64,000 bases of DNA from Corynebacterium sp. MSK041 (GCF_030232265.1 NZ_JASPJK010000002.1:124001-188000), one strand, 5' to 3'. Positions 10,322-19,956 are shown, counted from the stretch's first letter. Numbers and translations are program-made. The notes: generated from the sequence alone by a model not told the origin.

Positions 10322-10349
10322 CACATAGTGGACTGCTACGATCCACTAC
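10322..10349 (+). promoter_or_regulatory. ltbR leaderless promoter with overlapping operator palindrome
   Basis: TACGAT (10337-10342) is a -10 ending seven bases before the GTG start, so the mRNA is probably leaderless. TAGTGGA (10326-10332) and TCCACTA (10342-10348) form a perfect 7-base inverted repeat spanning it. CACATAGTGGAC from 10322 matches the LtbR motif at 10 of 12 positions, which suggests autoregulation. Confidence 0.5.
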
Positions 10350-11057
10350 GTGAGAAAGACCGACAAGAAGACAGACGCGCTCGAGGGCCCTTCCGGCATC
10401 AAGGTCCTCGACCGCTCTGTAAGCATCATCGAGGCCGTCGCTGGCGGCGATAAGACACTGTCTCAGCTCAGCGATGTCACCGGCCTGCCTCGTGCCACCA
10501 CACACCGCCTGGCCACCGCACTGGAAGTACACCACATCCTCATCCGCACAGAAGCTGGAGCTTGGTCCATCGGACCGGCTCTCTCCCGCTACGCTGCGTC
10601 TGCCCCGTCAGCTGTCATTGAGGCGGCTAAACCCATCATGGGCGCACTGGTGCGCACCACCGGTGAATCCGTCCAGCTCTACGAACTGACCGGCAACACC
10701 CGCACTTGCGTTGCCGCCGTGGAGCCACCCAGCGGATTGACCAACACCGTGCCGGTTGGCTCCCAGCTTCCGCTCGACCGCGGTTCCGCTGCCCGCGTTT
10801 TCGCCGCCTATGAGCACATCACTGCACCTTTCAGCGAGGGAGAACTCGGGCGCGTGCGCAAAACACGTCTGGCAGAATCCGTCAATGAGCGTGAAGTTGG
10901 TTTATCTAGCGTGTCCACCCCTATCCATGACGCCACAGGACGTCTGTGCGCCGTCCTGTCCATCTCCGGCCCAGCTGAGCGCCTGAAGCCCTCCCCCGCC
11001 AACACGTGGGGTAAGCAGCTACTCAAGGCTGCCGACCAACTTATGTCAGAGATCTAA
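10350..11057 (+). CDS. ltbR: IclR-family regulator of leucine/tryptophan biosynthesis (LtbR-like)
   Basis: This 235-residue IclR-type protein has an N-terminal winged helix-turn-helix at about residues 18-70 (TLSQLSDVTGLPRATTHRL) and a C-terminal effector domain. Divergent placement beside leuCD is that of C. glutamicum LtbR, a repressor of leuB, leuCD and the trp operon. The start is GTG 10350-10352. The operator-like repeat over its own promoter suggests negative autoregulation. The name rests on synteny and family. Confidence 0.88.
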   Translation: MRKTDKKTDALEGPSGIKVLDRSVSIIEAVAGGDKTLSQLSDVTGLPRATTHRLATALEVHHILIRTEAGAWSIGPALSRYAASAPSAVIEAAKPIMGALVRTTGESVQLYELTGNTRTCVAAVEPPSGLTNTVPVGSQLPLDRGSAARVFAAYEHITAPFSEGELGRVRKTRLAESVNEREVGLSSVSTPIHDATGRLCAVLSISGPAERLKPSPANTWGKQLLKAADQLMSEI

Positions 11058-11081
11058 CTCACCTTGCGGAAGGTTAAAACC

Positions 11082-11480
11082 ATGACTGAAAAAGACAGCC
11101 GCTACGACACCGGCATTGAGATCCGTCGTGCCGTGATGGGCGATGACTTCGTCGACGCCGCTCTTGCGCGCAACGCCGGCAAAGACGGTGAGCCACTCCA
11201 AAACCACATCACCGCCACTGTTTGGGGTTCCGTATGGAACCGTCCGGGCCTGAGTCGTCGCGACCGCAGCCTCCTCAACATCGGCATGCTCGTCGCCCTG
11301 CGCGCCACCGAAGAACTCCGCGGCCACGTTCGCGGCGGGCTGGCCAACGGCCTCACGCGCGAAGAGATCACCGAAGCCATCATCCACTCCTCCGGCTACT
11401 GTGGCGCACCCGCTGCCCTCTCCGCTATGAAGGTGGCCCAGGAAGTGCTCGAAGCCGAGCTCGGGCCAAAAGAGGACTAG
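11082..11480 (+). CDS. Carboxymuconolactone decarboxylase family protein
   Basis: A 132-residue AhpD/CMD-like protein. It shows the core FVDAALARNAGKDGEPLQNHITATVWGSVW pattern (about residues 17-47), a CMD-type helix pair with SRRDRSLLNIGMLVALRATEEL, and GLTREEITEAIIHSSGYCGAPAA. Only one Cys is present in the CxxC region, so a peroxidase role is unlikely. It may act on a lactone, as 4-carboxymuconolactone decarboxylase does, but no other protocatechuate-pathway gene is nearby. ATG 11082 follows GGAAGG. It starts 24 bases after ltbR and is probably cotranscribed with it. Confidence 0.8.
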   Translation: MTEKDSRYDTGIEIRRAVMGDDFVDAALARNAGKDGEPLQNHITATVWGSVWNRPGLSRRDRSLLNIGMLVALRATEELRGHVRGGLANGLTREEITEAIIHSSGYCGAPAALSAMKVAQEVLEAELGPKED

Positions 11481-11603
11481 GCTGCGAACCCACGGTCGGC
11501 TCCGCGTAACACACTTCTCGAATCACTACAGAAACATATTAAAGCCACAGGACGTGCTACACATTTCCGGAAGCCGGTAGCACGCAGCGGGCTGATCCGC
11601 AGA

Positions 11604-11645
11604 AAACAATTGTCCCTCCGAACCTGAAAACAGATCCGGAGGGAC
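11604..11645 (-). terminator. Terminator downstream of the distal tRNA-Glu
   Basis: GTCCCTCCG (11612-11620) pairs with CGGAGGGAC (11637-11645). The minus-strand stem is followed by AATTGTTTTC. The hairpin is a near copy of the one after the other tRNA-Glu gene. Confidence 0.7.
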
Positions 11646-11652
11646 TTCTTTG

Positions 11653-11725
11653 TACCCCGTACGGGATTTGAACCCGTGTTACCGCCGTGAGAGGGCGACG
11701 TCCTAGGCCGCTAGACGAACGGGGC
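11653..11725 (-). tRNA. tRNA-Glu (anticodon CTC), copy 2
   Basis: The 73-base minus-strand cloverleaf begins GCCCCGTTCGTCTAGCGG, with anticodon arm CCGCCCTCTCACGGCGG and T-loop GTTCAAATC. The acceptor stem closes with one G-U pair. No CCA is encoded. It is identical in the tRNA body to the copy at 11910-11982. Confidence 0.95.
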
Positions 11726-11861
11726 GCGCTCGCTATTTTTTGCGACTTGCTTACAGTAAAGGACCGCACCCGAAACTCCAAACTGGCTGGTAAACATAAT
11801 GCTTCATGCGTTTGACCCTTGACCCGAGAACATGCAGCAGATCACACACCAGCCACGCGAA

Positions 11862-11902
11862 GAAAAATGTCCCTCCGTACCTGAGAACAGATCTGGAGGG
11901 AC
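11862..11902 (-). terminator. Terminator downstream of the proximal tRNA-Glu
   Basis: GTCCCTCC (11869-11876) pairs with GGAGGGAC (11895-11902) over an 18-base loop. On the minus strand the stem is followed by ATTTTTCTTCG. Confidence 0.8.
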
Positions 11903-11909
11903 TTCGTTG

Positions 11910-11982
11910 TACCCCGTACGGGATTTGAACCCGTGTTACCGCCGTGAGAGGGCGACGTCCTAGGCCGCTAGACGAACGGGGC
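11910..11982 (-). tRNA. tRNA-Glu (anticodon CTC), copy 1
   Basis: Same 73-base sequence as the copy at 11653-11725, again followed by a GTCCCTCC hairpin. The shared terminator shows that tRNA plus terminator were duplicated as one unit of about 120 bases. Confidence 0.95.
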
Positions 11983-12027
11983 GTAAGGTCTTTTGTCCTG
12001 CAGAGCGCTATTGCTAGTTTTCTGCAG

Positions 12028-12099
12028 CTGGCCTACCAGGACTCGAACCTAGAATGACGGTACCAGAAACCGTAGTGTTGCCAATTACACCATAGGCCA
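12028..12099 (-). tRNA. tRNA-Gln (anticodon CTG)
   Basis: The 72-base minus-strand tRNA begins TGGCCTATGGTGTAATTGG, has anticodon loop TTCTGGT and ends TAGGCCA plus discriminator G. Neighbouring gltX and, further on, gatCAB fit indirect glutaminylation: GltX charges both tRNA-Glu and tRNA-Gln, and GatCAB amidates the latter. Confidence 0.95.
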
Positions 12100-12245
12100 T
12101 CGTTGCTGTTGAACTTCTTAAGTTCTTAAGCTGTTCAAGACAACGTTGGATACTATAACCACGCCTGTGCTGGACTACCAAATCGCCAGCTCAAACCGTA
12201 GAAATAGCAGGATAGTAAGAGCAGCAAACTACCCCGCTGTGATTT

Positions 12246-13748
12246 CTACTGCGTAGGTTCTTCCGCCACGTACGGCGTGACAGCACGTGCAGCCCGCAAG
12301 CGGACCAACGTGGATTCGCGGCCAAGAAGTTCCATCGATTCGAATAGTGGCGGGGAAACAGCTGCGCCGGTGACGCCTACGCGCAGGGCGCCGAAAGCGA
12401 CGCGGGGTTTGAGGCCGAGATCGTCGATAAGCGCCTTGTTGAGCGCAGCTTCGATGTTGGGCGTGGTCCACTCCCCGACTGCCTCCAGGGCGGCGATGCC
12501 AGCGTCGAGTGGCTCGATGGCCGCTTCCTTGAGGTTCTTCTTCGCGGCGCGCTCGTCGAGGGTGAGGTCCGCGTCCGGGATGACAAGGAATTTGAGCAAA
12601 CCGTAGGCGTCGGAAAGCACCTTGATGCGTGTCTGTACGAGGTCAGCGGCGATGGCGAACTTGTCGGCCGGGTAGTCAGCCGGGAAGTCGGTGTACTCGG
12701 TGAGGTACTCGCGCAGACGGTTCTTGAAATCCTCCGGGTCGAGCATGCGAATATGGTCCGCATTAATGGCTTCCAGCTTCTTTTGGTCGAAGCGAGCGGG
12801 GTTAGCCAGCACGTCTGAAACGTCGAAAGCCTTGACGAACTCATCCACCGTGAAAATGTCCTGATCAGCAGACAAGGACCAACCCAGCAGGGCCAAGTAG
12901 TTGATCATGCCTTCCGGGATAATGCCGTTATCGCGGTGGTTGAACAGGTTGGATTCCGGATCGCGCTTGGACAGCTTCTTGTTGCCCTGGCCCATGACAA
13001 AGGGCAGGTGACCGAACTCCGGAGTGAAGTCGGTCACGTCAATGCGCTGCAGCGCCTCGTAGAGCGCGATCTGACGCGGGGTCGACGACAATAGGTCCTC
13101 GCCGCGCAGTACGTGGGTGATCCCCATGAGTGCATCATCGACGGGGTTGACCAAGGTGTACAGTGGCGCACCGTTGGAACGCGCAACCACGTAATCCGGT
13201 TGGGTGGCGGACTTAAATTCGACGTCCCCGCGGACAAGGTCGTGCCACTTCCAATCCTTCTCCGGCATACGCAGACGCCACACCGGTTCGCGCCCCTCCG
13301 CCTTAAATGCAGCAACCTGCTCTTCCGTGAGGTCTCGGTCGAAGTTGTCGTAGCCCAGCTGCGGGTCGCGGCCGGCAGCAATATGGCGCTCCTTGACTTC
13401 TTCGGCGGTGGAGTACGCCGGGTAGACCTCGCCGGCCTCGATCAGCTTGTCCAGGATCTCCTTGTAAATGTCCATGCGCTGGGACTGCCGGTACGGCTCA
13501 TGCGGCCCTCCCTTGACCACGCCTTCGTCCCATTCCATGCCGAGCCAGGTCAGCGAATCAATGATGGCCTGGTAGGACTCTTCAGAGTCACGCTTGGCAT
13601 CAGTGTCCTCAATACGGAACACCAATGTGCCCCCGGTGTGGCGGGCTTGCGCCCAATTAAACAGTGCCGTGCGCACCATGCCCACGTGCGGAGTACCAGT
13701 GGGTGATGGGCAGAAACGTACGCGTACAGATGCAGCAGTGTCAGTCAT
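12246..13748 (-). CDS. gltX: Glutamyl-tRNA synthetase
   Basis: Class I synthetase of 500 residues. The HIGH-type motif is at about 14-24 ([11 protein letters not shown]) and KLSKR at 258-262. The start is ATG 13746-13748; the frame is open further upstream but the family begins here. No glutaminyl-tRNA synthetase is seen and gatA, gatB and gatC are all in this window, so this GltX is probably non-discriminating. It is encoded directly upstream of the tRNA-Gln and tRNA-Glu genes on the same strand. Confidence 0.97.
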   Translation of the reverse strand: MTDTAASVRVRFCPSPTGTPHVGMVRTALFNWAQARHTGGTLVFRIEDTDAKRDSEESYQAIIDSLTWLGMEWDEGVVKGGPHEPYRQSQRMDIYKEILDKLIEAGEVYPAYSTAEEVKERHIAAGRDPQLGYDNFDRDLTEEQVAAFKAEGREPVWRLRMPEKDWKWHDLVRGDVEFKSATQPDYVVARSNGAPLYTLVNPVDDALMGITHVLRGEDLLSSTPRQIALYEALQRIDVTDFTPEFGHLPFVMGQGNKKLSKRDPESNLFNHRDNGIIPEGMINYLALLGWSLSADQDIFTVDEFVKAFDVSDVLANPARFDQKKLEAINADHIRMLDPEDFKNRLREYLTEYTDFPADYPADKFAIAADLVQTRIKVLSDAYGLLKFLVIPDADLTLDERAAKKNLKEAAIEPLDAGIAALEAVGEWTTPNIEAALNKALIDDLGLKPRVAFGALRVGVTGAAVSPPLFESMELLGRESTLVRLRAARAVTPYVAEEPTQ

Positions 13749-13868
13749 GCCCACAACTGTAGCGCGCTCCCCCTCACGCAACTTCAGCAGAGTCCATGCT
13801 GTCAGTGGACATGAACCGACATGGTTCAGCGGTGAGCCGAGAATATCCACCCGCTAAGATGGTCCCTC

Positions 13869-14993
13869 ATGTCCACCCGCCCTGAAGCCGCACCTGATTC
13901 TGCACCGGATTTTGCTCTGTCCCGGCCCACAGGTTCAGTGCGTACCCAAGGCGCGGTAACCACGTTCACCGATGCTGGCTCCGCAATCGCCGCGCTTGAG
14001 CGTGGCGACGTTGAAATGGTAGTCGGCGCACTCCCCTTCGACCGAGAGGCACCAGCAGCACTCACGGTTCCGGAGCACATTATCCGGGAGGACGGCTGCC
14101 TACAGCCTCACGCCTATTACCGGACGGGCCCTGGCTCAGTGGTGCACGCGCGTGTGAGCGGCTTCGATCCAGAACCGCACGAACACCTTCGCCGCATTGA
14201 AGCCGCGATTGACACCATTCGGGAGTCGGTCCTAGACAAAGTTGTGCTCGCCCGCGCAGTTGATTTTGAGTTTGATCCACCAGTAGACCCGCGCCTAGTG
14301 GCAGCGCGCCTCATCGATTTATCTCAGTCCCGCGACGGGTTCATGGCGGACCTTTCACCCGCCGGCTTGAAGGGCCACACCATTGTTGGATCCTCACCGG
14401 AGCTTCTCATCCGCCGCCACGACCTGAAGATCTACTCCTATCCGCTCGCCGGTTCAGCCCCGCGGGTCCCGAACAACCCCGTAGCCGATGCTGCCGCAGC
14501 CAAGGAACTAGCTGAGTCAGAGAAGAACCTCGAGGAACACTCCTACGTCGTAGAGCACATCCGGGACATCCTCGCACCCCTCTGCACAGAGCTAAACATC
14601 CCTGACCGCCCACAGCTCGAAGCCACGAACGAGATGTGGCATCTGGCCACCCCGATCAGTGGCGTGCTCAAGCAGCCAGCCCCGACCGCATTGGAGCTCG
14701 CAGCTAAGCTCTACCCCACCCCAGCTGTGTGTGGAACCCCGCAGCATGCAGCAGAGACCCTGATCACCACTGCGGAATCGGATCGTTCCTTCTATGCCGG
14801 TGCTGTCGGATGGGCAACATCCGACGGTGATGGCGAGTACGTCGTATCCATCCGCTGCGCCCAAGTCAACGAGGATGGGACGGCTGCCCGGGCCTGGGCG
14901 GGTGGCGGACTCGTTGGTTCCTCAGATGCGGAAGAGGAGCTTGCGGAAACAACCGCGAAGCTCCTCACCATCCAGCGAGCGCTGGGGCTTTAG
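13869..14993 (+). CDS. Isochorismate synthase
   Basis: Chorismate-binding-family protein of 374 residues. The diagnostic stretches are DKVVLARAVDFEF, VGSSPELLIRR, PLAGSAPR, EHSYVVEHI, LYPTPAVCGTP and SIRCAQVNEDG with a C-terminal AGGGLVGSSDAEEE. It converts chorismate to isochorismate for menaquinone or a siderophore. There is no men or ent gene beside it, so the symbol (menF or entC) is left open. The start is ATG 13869, divergent from gltX. Confidence 0.88.
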   Translation: MSTRPEAAPDSAPDFALSRPTGSVRTQGAVTTFTDAGSAIAALERGDVEMVVGALPFDREAPAALTVPEHIIREDGCLQPHAYYRTGPGSVVHARVSGFDPEPHEHLRRIEAAIDTIRESVLDKVVLARAVDFEFDPPVDPRLVAARLIDLSQSRDGFMADLSPAGLKGHTIVGSSPELLIRRHDLKIYSYPLAGSAPRVPNNPVADAAAAKELAESEKNLEEHSYVVEHIRDILAPLCTELNIPDRPQLEATNEMWHLATPISGVLKQPAPTALELAAKLYPTPAVCGTPQHAAETLITTAESDRSFYAGAVGWATSDGDGEYVVSIRCAQVNEDGTAARAWAGGGLVGSSDAEEELAETTAKLLTIQRALGL

Positions 14994-15003
14994 GCTTTAA
15001 GCA

Positions 15004-15795
15004 CTAAGCCCGCTCGACCGGATTGCGCAGGGACCCAATCCCATCAATCTCGACCTCGATGACATCACCCGGGATCATCTCGGCGGTACCTGCCGGGGAG
15101 CCGGTGCAGATCACATCACCCGGAAGCAAGGTGTAGGACGAGGTGATGAACTCAATGATCTTGCCAATCTTCCAGATCATCTGATTCGAGTTTGAATCTT
15201 GCTTCGTCTCAGTAACACCGTCATGAGTCAGGTGCGCCTTGATCGGCAAATCATCAAAGTCAAACTTGTCCAGATCCGTTTCAATCCAAGGACCGAGAGG
15301 ACAGAAAGTGTCAATGCCCTTCGCACGCGCCCACTGACCATCAGCAAACTGCAGATCACGCGAGGAAACATCGTTCACGATGGTCACACCACGTACAACA
15401 GACTTCCAGTCCTCAGCCTTCACGTTCTTGCATGGGACACCAATAACCAGTGCCAGCTCGCCTTCAAATTCCACGCGGGTGGCAAAGTCTGGGATCTTAA
15501 TAGCTGCTTCCGGACCAATGACCGCGGTCGGTGGTTTGAGGAAGAGGGTCGGCGGAAGGTGCTCAGCGGACTGCTTGAACACCTCAGCGACGTGGTCGGC
15601 GTAGTTGCGACCAATAGCTACTACCTTGCTGGGAAGCATGGGGGCGAGTAGGCGCACGCTATCCAGCGGCCACTCCTTACCGGTGTACTCCGGCTCCGTA
15701 AACGGGGTTCCCTTGATCTGCTTAGCAGTGGTGCCCTCATCATCGATGACCGCGAAGGTCATTCCCTCAGGTGTGGCAATTCGTCCAAAACGCAT
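15004..15795 (-). CDS. Fumarylacetoacetate hydrolase family protein (oxaloacetate decarboxylase/acylpyruvase type)
   Basis: This 263-residue FAH-fold enzyme has the hallmark IGRNYADHVAE and the metal-binding region FEGELALVIG...NDVSSRDLQF, then PGDVICTGSPAGT near the C-terminus. The C. glutamicum protein at this syntenic place (Cg1458) is reported to decarboxylate oxaloacetate; the same role is inferred here but other acylpyruvate or 2-hydroxyhepta-2,4-diene-dioate activities remain possible. ATG 15793-15795 is chosen because the family begins MRFGR; four more upstream codons are open. It converges with the isochorismate synthase. Confidence 0.85.
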   Translation of the reverse strand: MRFGRIATPEGMTFAVIDDEGTTAKQIKGTPFTEPEYTGKEWPLDSVRLLAPMLPSKVVAIGRNYADHVAEVFKQSAEHLPPTLFLKPPTAVIGPEAAIKIPDFATRVEFEGELALVIGVPCKNVKAEDWKSVVRGVTIVNDVSSRDLQFADGQWARAKGIDTFCPLGPWIETDLDKFDFDDLPIKAHLTHDGVTETKQDSNSNQMIWKIGKIIEFITSSYTLLPGDVICTGSPAGTAEMIPGDVIEVEIDGIGSLRNPVERA

Positions 15796-15883
15796 GAAAA
15801 AGAGCATACGCGAGCTAGATCACAACAGTGGCTTTAACCCACGCATTGTTCTCAGCGCTCTACATATTGTGCATGTAGATCCC

Positions 15884-16468
15884 CTACCGCTCGGGCTTCC
15901 CCGCAGTTAAAGCCAGGTAAAGCTCAGCGCACGCTAGTGCATCCGTCAGCGCATTATGGTTGCCGTAATCAGGCAGCCCGTGGCGGGCACGCACACGTGC
16001 TAGCCGCAAATCCTCTCCACGTGGATACGTTCCCATGCGTTCCATGCGGCGGCGTTCCATAGTCATGGTGTCCACGACCTCGTCCTCGTGCACACGCCAC
16101 GTCTTCCCCAGAACCTTTTTGTGCAACGCTCCAAGAAAACCGGTTTCCATCTGGGCAAAGTGCGCCAAGATCTTGCGGCCCTCTATCGCCTTCAGAAACT
16201 TTTGAAGGGCTTCCGCAGAAGGGATGCCATCGCGCGCAACATCATCATCAGTAACACCATGCACGGTCGCGGAATCACCAACATGGGCACCACTAAGCAC
16301 ACAGTAGCCAGCGCCGGAAAGGTCAATCACCCGATCGTTGACGGGCACCCATCCAATGGAAACCAGCTCATGCACCCCGGGTTTCAGCCCCGTCGTCTCC
16401 ACATCCACGGCGAGCAGTGCGCCTGATTCCACGTCGCGTTTCTGTGGCCCAAAAAGACCGGACAACAT
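15884..16468 (-). CDS. DnaQ-like 3'-5' exonuclease
   Basis: A 194-residue DEDD-family exonuclease. Exo I is at D22/E24 (AVDVETTGL), Exo II in ILAHFAQMETGFL and Exo III in GNHNALTDALACAEL (H and D present). Its start codon begins directly after the stop of the upstream cNMP/CBS/DUF294 gene (stop 16469-16471, ATG 16466-16468), so the two are translationally coupled. That pairing recurs in many bacteria. The substrate is unknown; it is much smaller than a replicative epsilon subunit. Confidence 0.87.
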   Translation of the reverse strand: MLSGLFGPQKRDVESGALLAVDVETTGLKPGVHELVSIGWVPVNDRVIDLSGAGYCVLSGAHVGDSATVHGVTDDDVARDGIPSAEALQKFLKAIEGRKILAHFAQMETGFLGALHKKVLGKTWRVHEDEVVDTMTMERRRMERMGTYPRGEDLRLARVRARHGLPDYGNHNALTDALACAELYLALTAGKPER

Positions 16469-18334
16469 CTAGATCGACCTCACGGGGAACTTCGATGCCA
16501 TCGCCGCCTGCAGGGATTTAATAATGCGGAAGGAGTCCCGCAGCGCGTCACGGTCGATGGAAGACATCTTGGACGGATCAATGTGATAGTTCGGAGCCTC
16601 CCCGGCACGAACCTGCTCCGCTTGGTGGCGCAATGCCAGATTAGAAATGTGGTTGTAAGCGCGCTGTAAATCTTGAGCACCCCGGGCGCTGATGCTATCT
16701 CCCGCTGCTTGTTCAATGCGCTCCTGTGTGCCCACAACCGTTGAACCAGACAAAATGCCGTACAGTCGCGCCATCTGTACGACTGCTGCGGTGCCTCCCT
16801 TCTTTACATCAAGGGTGTCCGCATACTCCCCGGAACGCTGGACAACGAATCCGCGGAAGAAACCGATGGGTGGTTCACGGCGCGTTGCCAGCGCCGCCAA
16901 GTGAGCGTGAAGGCGCCGGGATCCACGCGCGGAAACAACTGCATTGTCATGCACCCGTTGCGCCATCTCCTCATCACCGAAGAGACAACGGAAATCAAAG
17001 AACACCTGCGCGTGGAGCAGTGCCTCCGATTCGGGGGCGGTGATCCAGTTGTGGAAGGTTTTGTTCCATTCACTTTCAGTCATACGCCATTCGGGCGTAG
17101 ACGCCATCATGTCACCGGGACACAAGGCCTGCCCGGCATCAGCCAGCCCCATGCAGATGTACTCGGAGAACTTCTGGAAGTATGCGCCGTGTTCCGCCTC
17201 GTTGTAAGAATCCGACAATACCAGTGCATTGTCCTGATCCGAGGCCGGTCCCATCTCACGGCGCGCTTGTGAGCCCACAGCCACGAAGGCGAAAGGCACA
17301 GGTGGTGGCCCAAACTCCTCGTAGGCCAGCTCAGCAAGACGCCGCGCGATCGAGTCTGCAATGCCCGTGAGAAGGTGTTGCACATCGCTTGCCGACGACC
17401 CCCGGTCCACAAACCTCGCCGCCACCGCCGCCGCGCGCTTGTAGGCATCCCGCAGCTCTTCCCTACTGCTGCCAGCAACATCAGCAGCCAAGTAGATGGG
17501 ATCTGATTGGAGCTGATGCATAACGTCGCTGCTGGTCAATACACCGATGATTTCCGTCGCGGAGCCATCGACCACGGGCAGGTGGTGGAACCCATGCTCG
17601 CTCATCACCAACATGGCCTCAAACAGCAATGTCTCGGCGCTAATGGTGCGCACCGGAGATGTCATCACTTCTGCTACCGCCGCATCAGTGGAATAGCCTT
17701 GAGCCACTACGCGGCGGCGCAGGTCCCGGTCGGTGAGAATGCCAATCTCCCCGTTGTCCTCCACTGGAGTGACAACAATGCAAGACACATCTGACTCACT
17801 CATACGGACAGCAGCATCTCGGATCGAGGCGGAGGCTTCCACCGTGACCAAGTTGCCCGTTTTGATCATTTCGCTCACGTTGGTGCGCAGCGTGTCCGCA
17901 TTGCCCGGATCGTTCAACTCCTGCGCATAAGCCGCAACACGGCGCGAGAGGGATTGGAAGAAGCGAAGGATGTCCGGGTGATCGCTAATCAACGAAACAA
18001 AGGCCTCACGTGGCAGGACCAACAAAATGCTGTCCTCCACAGCGATCATGGTGTAATCCGATTCGGGCGTACCCACGAGCGAGGAGTACCCGAAATTACG
18101 GCCTGACTCGCGCCGATCGATAAGCGCATCGCCCTCCGCAAGAACATCAACAGCACCAGACCGGATGATGTACAGGTTGTCATTGACCTGCCCACGGGCC
18201 ACGATGACCTCGCCCCGACGCACATAGATGATCTGCATCTGTCGCGGTAGCGCAGAAAGCGCCTCATCCGGCAGGTGTGAAAACGGTTCGTGCTGCGCGA
18301 GAAAGCCACGCACCTCATCGAGCTCAACTGTCAT
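16469..18334 (-). CDS. cNMP-binding/CBS-pair/DUF294 nucleotidyltransferase-like signalling protein
   Basis: This 621-residue soluble protein has three parts. A cyclic-nucleotide-binding-like beta-barrel spans about 10-125. Two CBS motifs lie at about 155-275, with GILTDRDLRRR and GVLTSSD. A GlnD-type DUF294 nucleotidyltransferase domain has GSQARREMGPASDQDNA at 354-370, followed by a helical C-terminus. The D-x-D pattern is kept, so nucleotidyl transfer is possible. The role is unproven; the fold suggests adenylate sensing, and the partner is the downstream exonuclease. ATG 18332-18334. Confidence 0.86.
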   Translation of the reverse strand: MTVELDEVRGFLAQHEPFSHLPDEALSALPRQMQIIYVRRGEVIVARGQVNDNLYIIRSGAVDVLAEGDALIDRRESGRNFGYSSLVGTPESDYTMIAVEDSILLVLPREAFVSLISDHPDILRFFQSLSRRVAAYAQELNDPGNADTLRTNVSEMIKTGNLVTVEASASIRDAAVRMSESDVSCIVVTPVEDNGEIGILTDRDLRRRVVAQGYSTDAAVAEVMTSPVRTISAETLLFEAMLVMSEHGFHHLPVVDGSATEIIGVLTSSDVMHQLQSDPIYLAADVAGSSREELRDAYKRAAAVAARFVDRGSSASDVQHLLTGIADSIARRLAELAYEEFGPPPVPFAFVAVGSQARREMGPASDQDNALVLSDSYNEAEHGAYFQKFSEYICMGLADAGQALCPGDMMASTPEWRMTESEWNKTFHNWITAPESEALLHAQVFFDFRCLFGDEEMAQRVHDNAVVSARGSRRLHAHLAALATRREPPIGFFRGFVVQRSGEYADTLDVKKGGTAAVVQMARLYGILSGSTVVGTQERIEQAAGDSISARGAQDLQRAYNHISNLALRHQAEQVRAGEAPNYHIDPSKMSSIDRDALRDSFRIIKSLQAAMASKFPVRSI

Positions 18335-18408
18335 GCGCTTAGAGTGCCAGAAACTTTGCTCTCACATGACAGCTTTGACCATTTTGGTTTCCAGCATGAA
18401 ACAGATAT

Positions 18409-19956
18409 CTACTGGTAGCTAACAAACCACAGGCGTGGCTGAACCTGCGTGTAGGTCTGCTCCGGAGTGAACATCGGCTTGTCCTCGTCAATGAAGTTTT
18501 TCCATGCAACGAAGAATCGCGGATCGAGATTCTCCAGGAGGATGTTCCAGGTATCAAACTTTTCGCCCGGTGAGCCATGTCCATCCGCATGCAGGATGAA
18601 CGACCATTCTGGGTGATCTGTATTGATGTTGTGCCGATCCGGCAGCATAGCTACCTGGAACTGGTGCACGATGAGGGCCTTCTGGGGCAGATCATGCTTG
18701 CGTGTCAGGTCAGCCAGCCACTGCGTCACCTCATTAATTTCCGCGGCTTCTGCGGAACCGACCTGTGCGGCTGGGGTTTGTCCCGGCTGAAGCTTCCACT
18801 CCGGATCCAGTGCCAAACCGACATTCGGGCGCTTCAACAGATCCTCATACAGCACAGCCTGGTCCTTGAACGTGGCCAGTCCCGGTTGCAAGTCAATCAC
18901 TGCATACCCACCGGCCTCCGTAATCGCATCGATGTACGGCACGAGGTCAGCTGGATCTGTTTCGTTGGTGAAGTTGCCATCGTCCCCGGGCCCGCCCGCT
19001 GCCACGGTGGCAATGACCTCGAAGGCCGGGATGATGGTCTCATTGGTGTGCTCGCGGTATTGGTCCACCCAGTTCTGCGCCACCTGAACCGCTTCGGCCG
19101 GTGGCTGCTCCCCCATCTGCCCCAATGCTGGACCAGACGGGTGGCCATACAAAGCAACCATCCGACGGCCTGGGAAGACCAAACCACCGCCGCCTGGCAG
19201 TTCACCGTTAGCAGCCATGTCTACCGCCCCACGGAAATACTCCGAGGAACCAAAGTCTTGGCCTAAGGCGAGGGCTTTCTTGCCTTTCACCTGATCCATC
19301 GATTCCCGGGTCACGCGGGGATCCGGGTGGGATAACACGGTGACAGGGATGCGTTTAGCAGTGGCAGTCGCTGCTGCTGCCAAGGAGGTCGCCTCGGTAG
19401 CAAGAACTGGGGTATTGCTTTCTTTCGTAGCCGCTGCTCCACGTTTGATGATCTGAGCGATGCCGTGGCCTTCACCGGGCTCGATGGGCAGAGTTTCGTC
19501 GATAAGCGCTACATCCTCAGCATCCTCTTCGAGTTCCACGGAAGCGTCTGCAGGATCCTCTGATGAAACCTGAATTCGGCGTTGTACACCAAGGCGCGAG
19601 ATCTCAGTCTCCACTGCATCTTTTGAGCCTGGTTGGCGGATGAGCATTGGCGCGCCGAGGTCCACAGCGATACCCGCTGCTTTCAGCTGAGCATCATGGG
19701 ACGGCGCCGAAATAACCACGTCATCAGAGGTTTCAAAGAATGCCCTAGAGGCGTCGATCCCTGTCCCATCGGCATCCCCGAGCACGGTGGAGCCGTCTTC
19801 GAGCACTGCCTGAAGCAGAGTATCGGTCTCTGACAATCGCTCGACATCGAATTCAGGTTTCGTTGTACACGCAACACCGCCCAGTCCCACGGCGAGACTG
19901 ACTGCGGCAGCAGCGACAGTACGGACCACATGGACTGGGCGGTGAGATGCACGCAT
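18409..19956 (-). CDS. Large secreted lipoprotein, paralogue of the lipoprotein at 22782-23750
   Basis: This 515-residue protein begins with a basic segment, a hydrophobic stretch and the lipobox VGLGGVACTT (Cys about residue 29), so it is probably an exported lipoprotein. Residues of about 60-270 resemble the smaller lipoprotein upstream of serA: FFETSDDVVIS against FFDISEVLIIS, and ALALGQDFGSSEYFR against LIALGPEFGTAEELR. This first part looks like a repeated alpha/beta fold of the cell-wall-binding-repeat-2 kind. A further domain of about 240 residues (ALYGHPSGPALGQMGE, YAVIDLQPGLATFKDQ, GLALDPEWKL) may be a TIM barrel; function is unknown. It starts ten bases after leuB and is likely cotranscribed. 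Confidence 0.72.
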   Translation of the reverse strand: MRASHRPVHVVRTVAAAAVSLAVGLGGVACTTKPEFDVERLSETDTLLQAVLEDGSTVLGDADGTGIDASRAFFETSDDVVISAPSHDAQLKAAGIAVDLGAPMLIRQPGSKDAVETEISRLGVQRRIQVSSEDPADASVELEEDAEDVALIDETLPIEPGEGHGIAQIIKRGAAATKESNTPVLATEATSLAAAATATAKRIPVTVLSHPDPRVTRESMDQVKGKKALALGQDFGSSEYFRGAVDMAANGELPGGGGLVFPGRRMVALYGHPSGPALGQMGEQPPAEAVQVAQNWVDQYREHTNETIIPAFEVIATVAAGGPGDDGNFTNETDPADLVPYIDAITEAGGYAVIDLQPGLATFKDQAVLYEDLLKRPNVGLALDPEWKLQPGQTPAAQVGSAEAAEINEVTQWLADLTRKHDLPQKALIVHQFQVAMLPDRHNINTDHPEWSFILHADGHGSPGEKFDTWNILLENLDPRFFVAWKNFIDEDKPMFTPEQTYTQVQPRLWFVSYQ

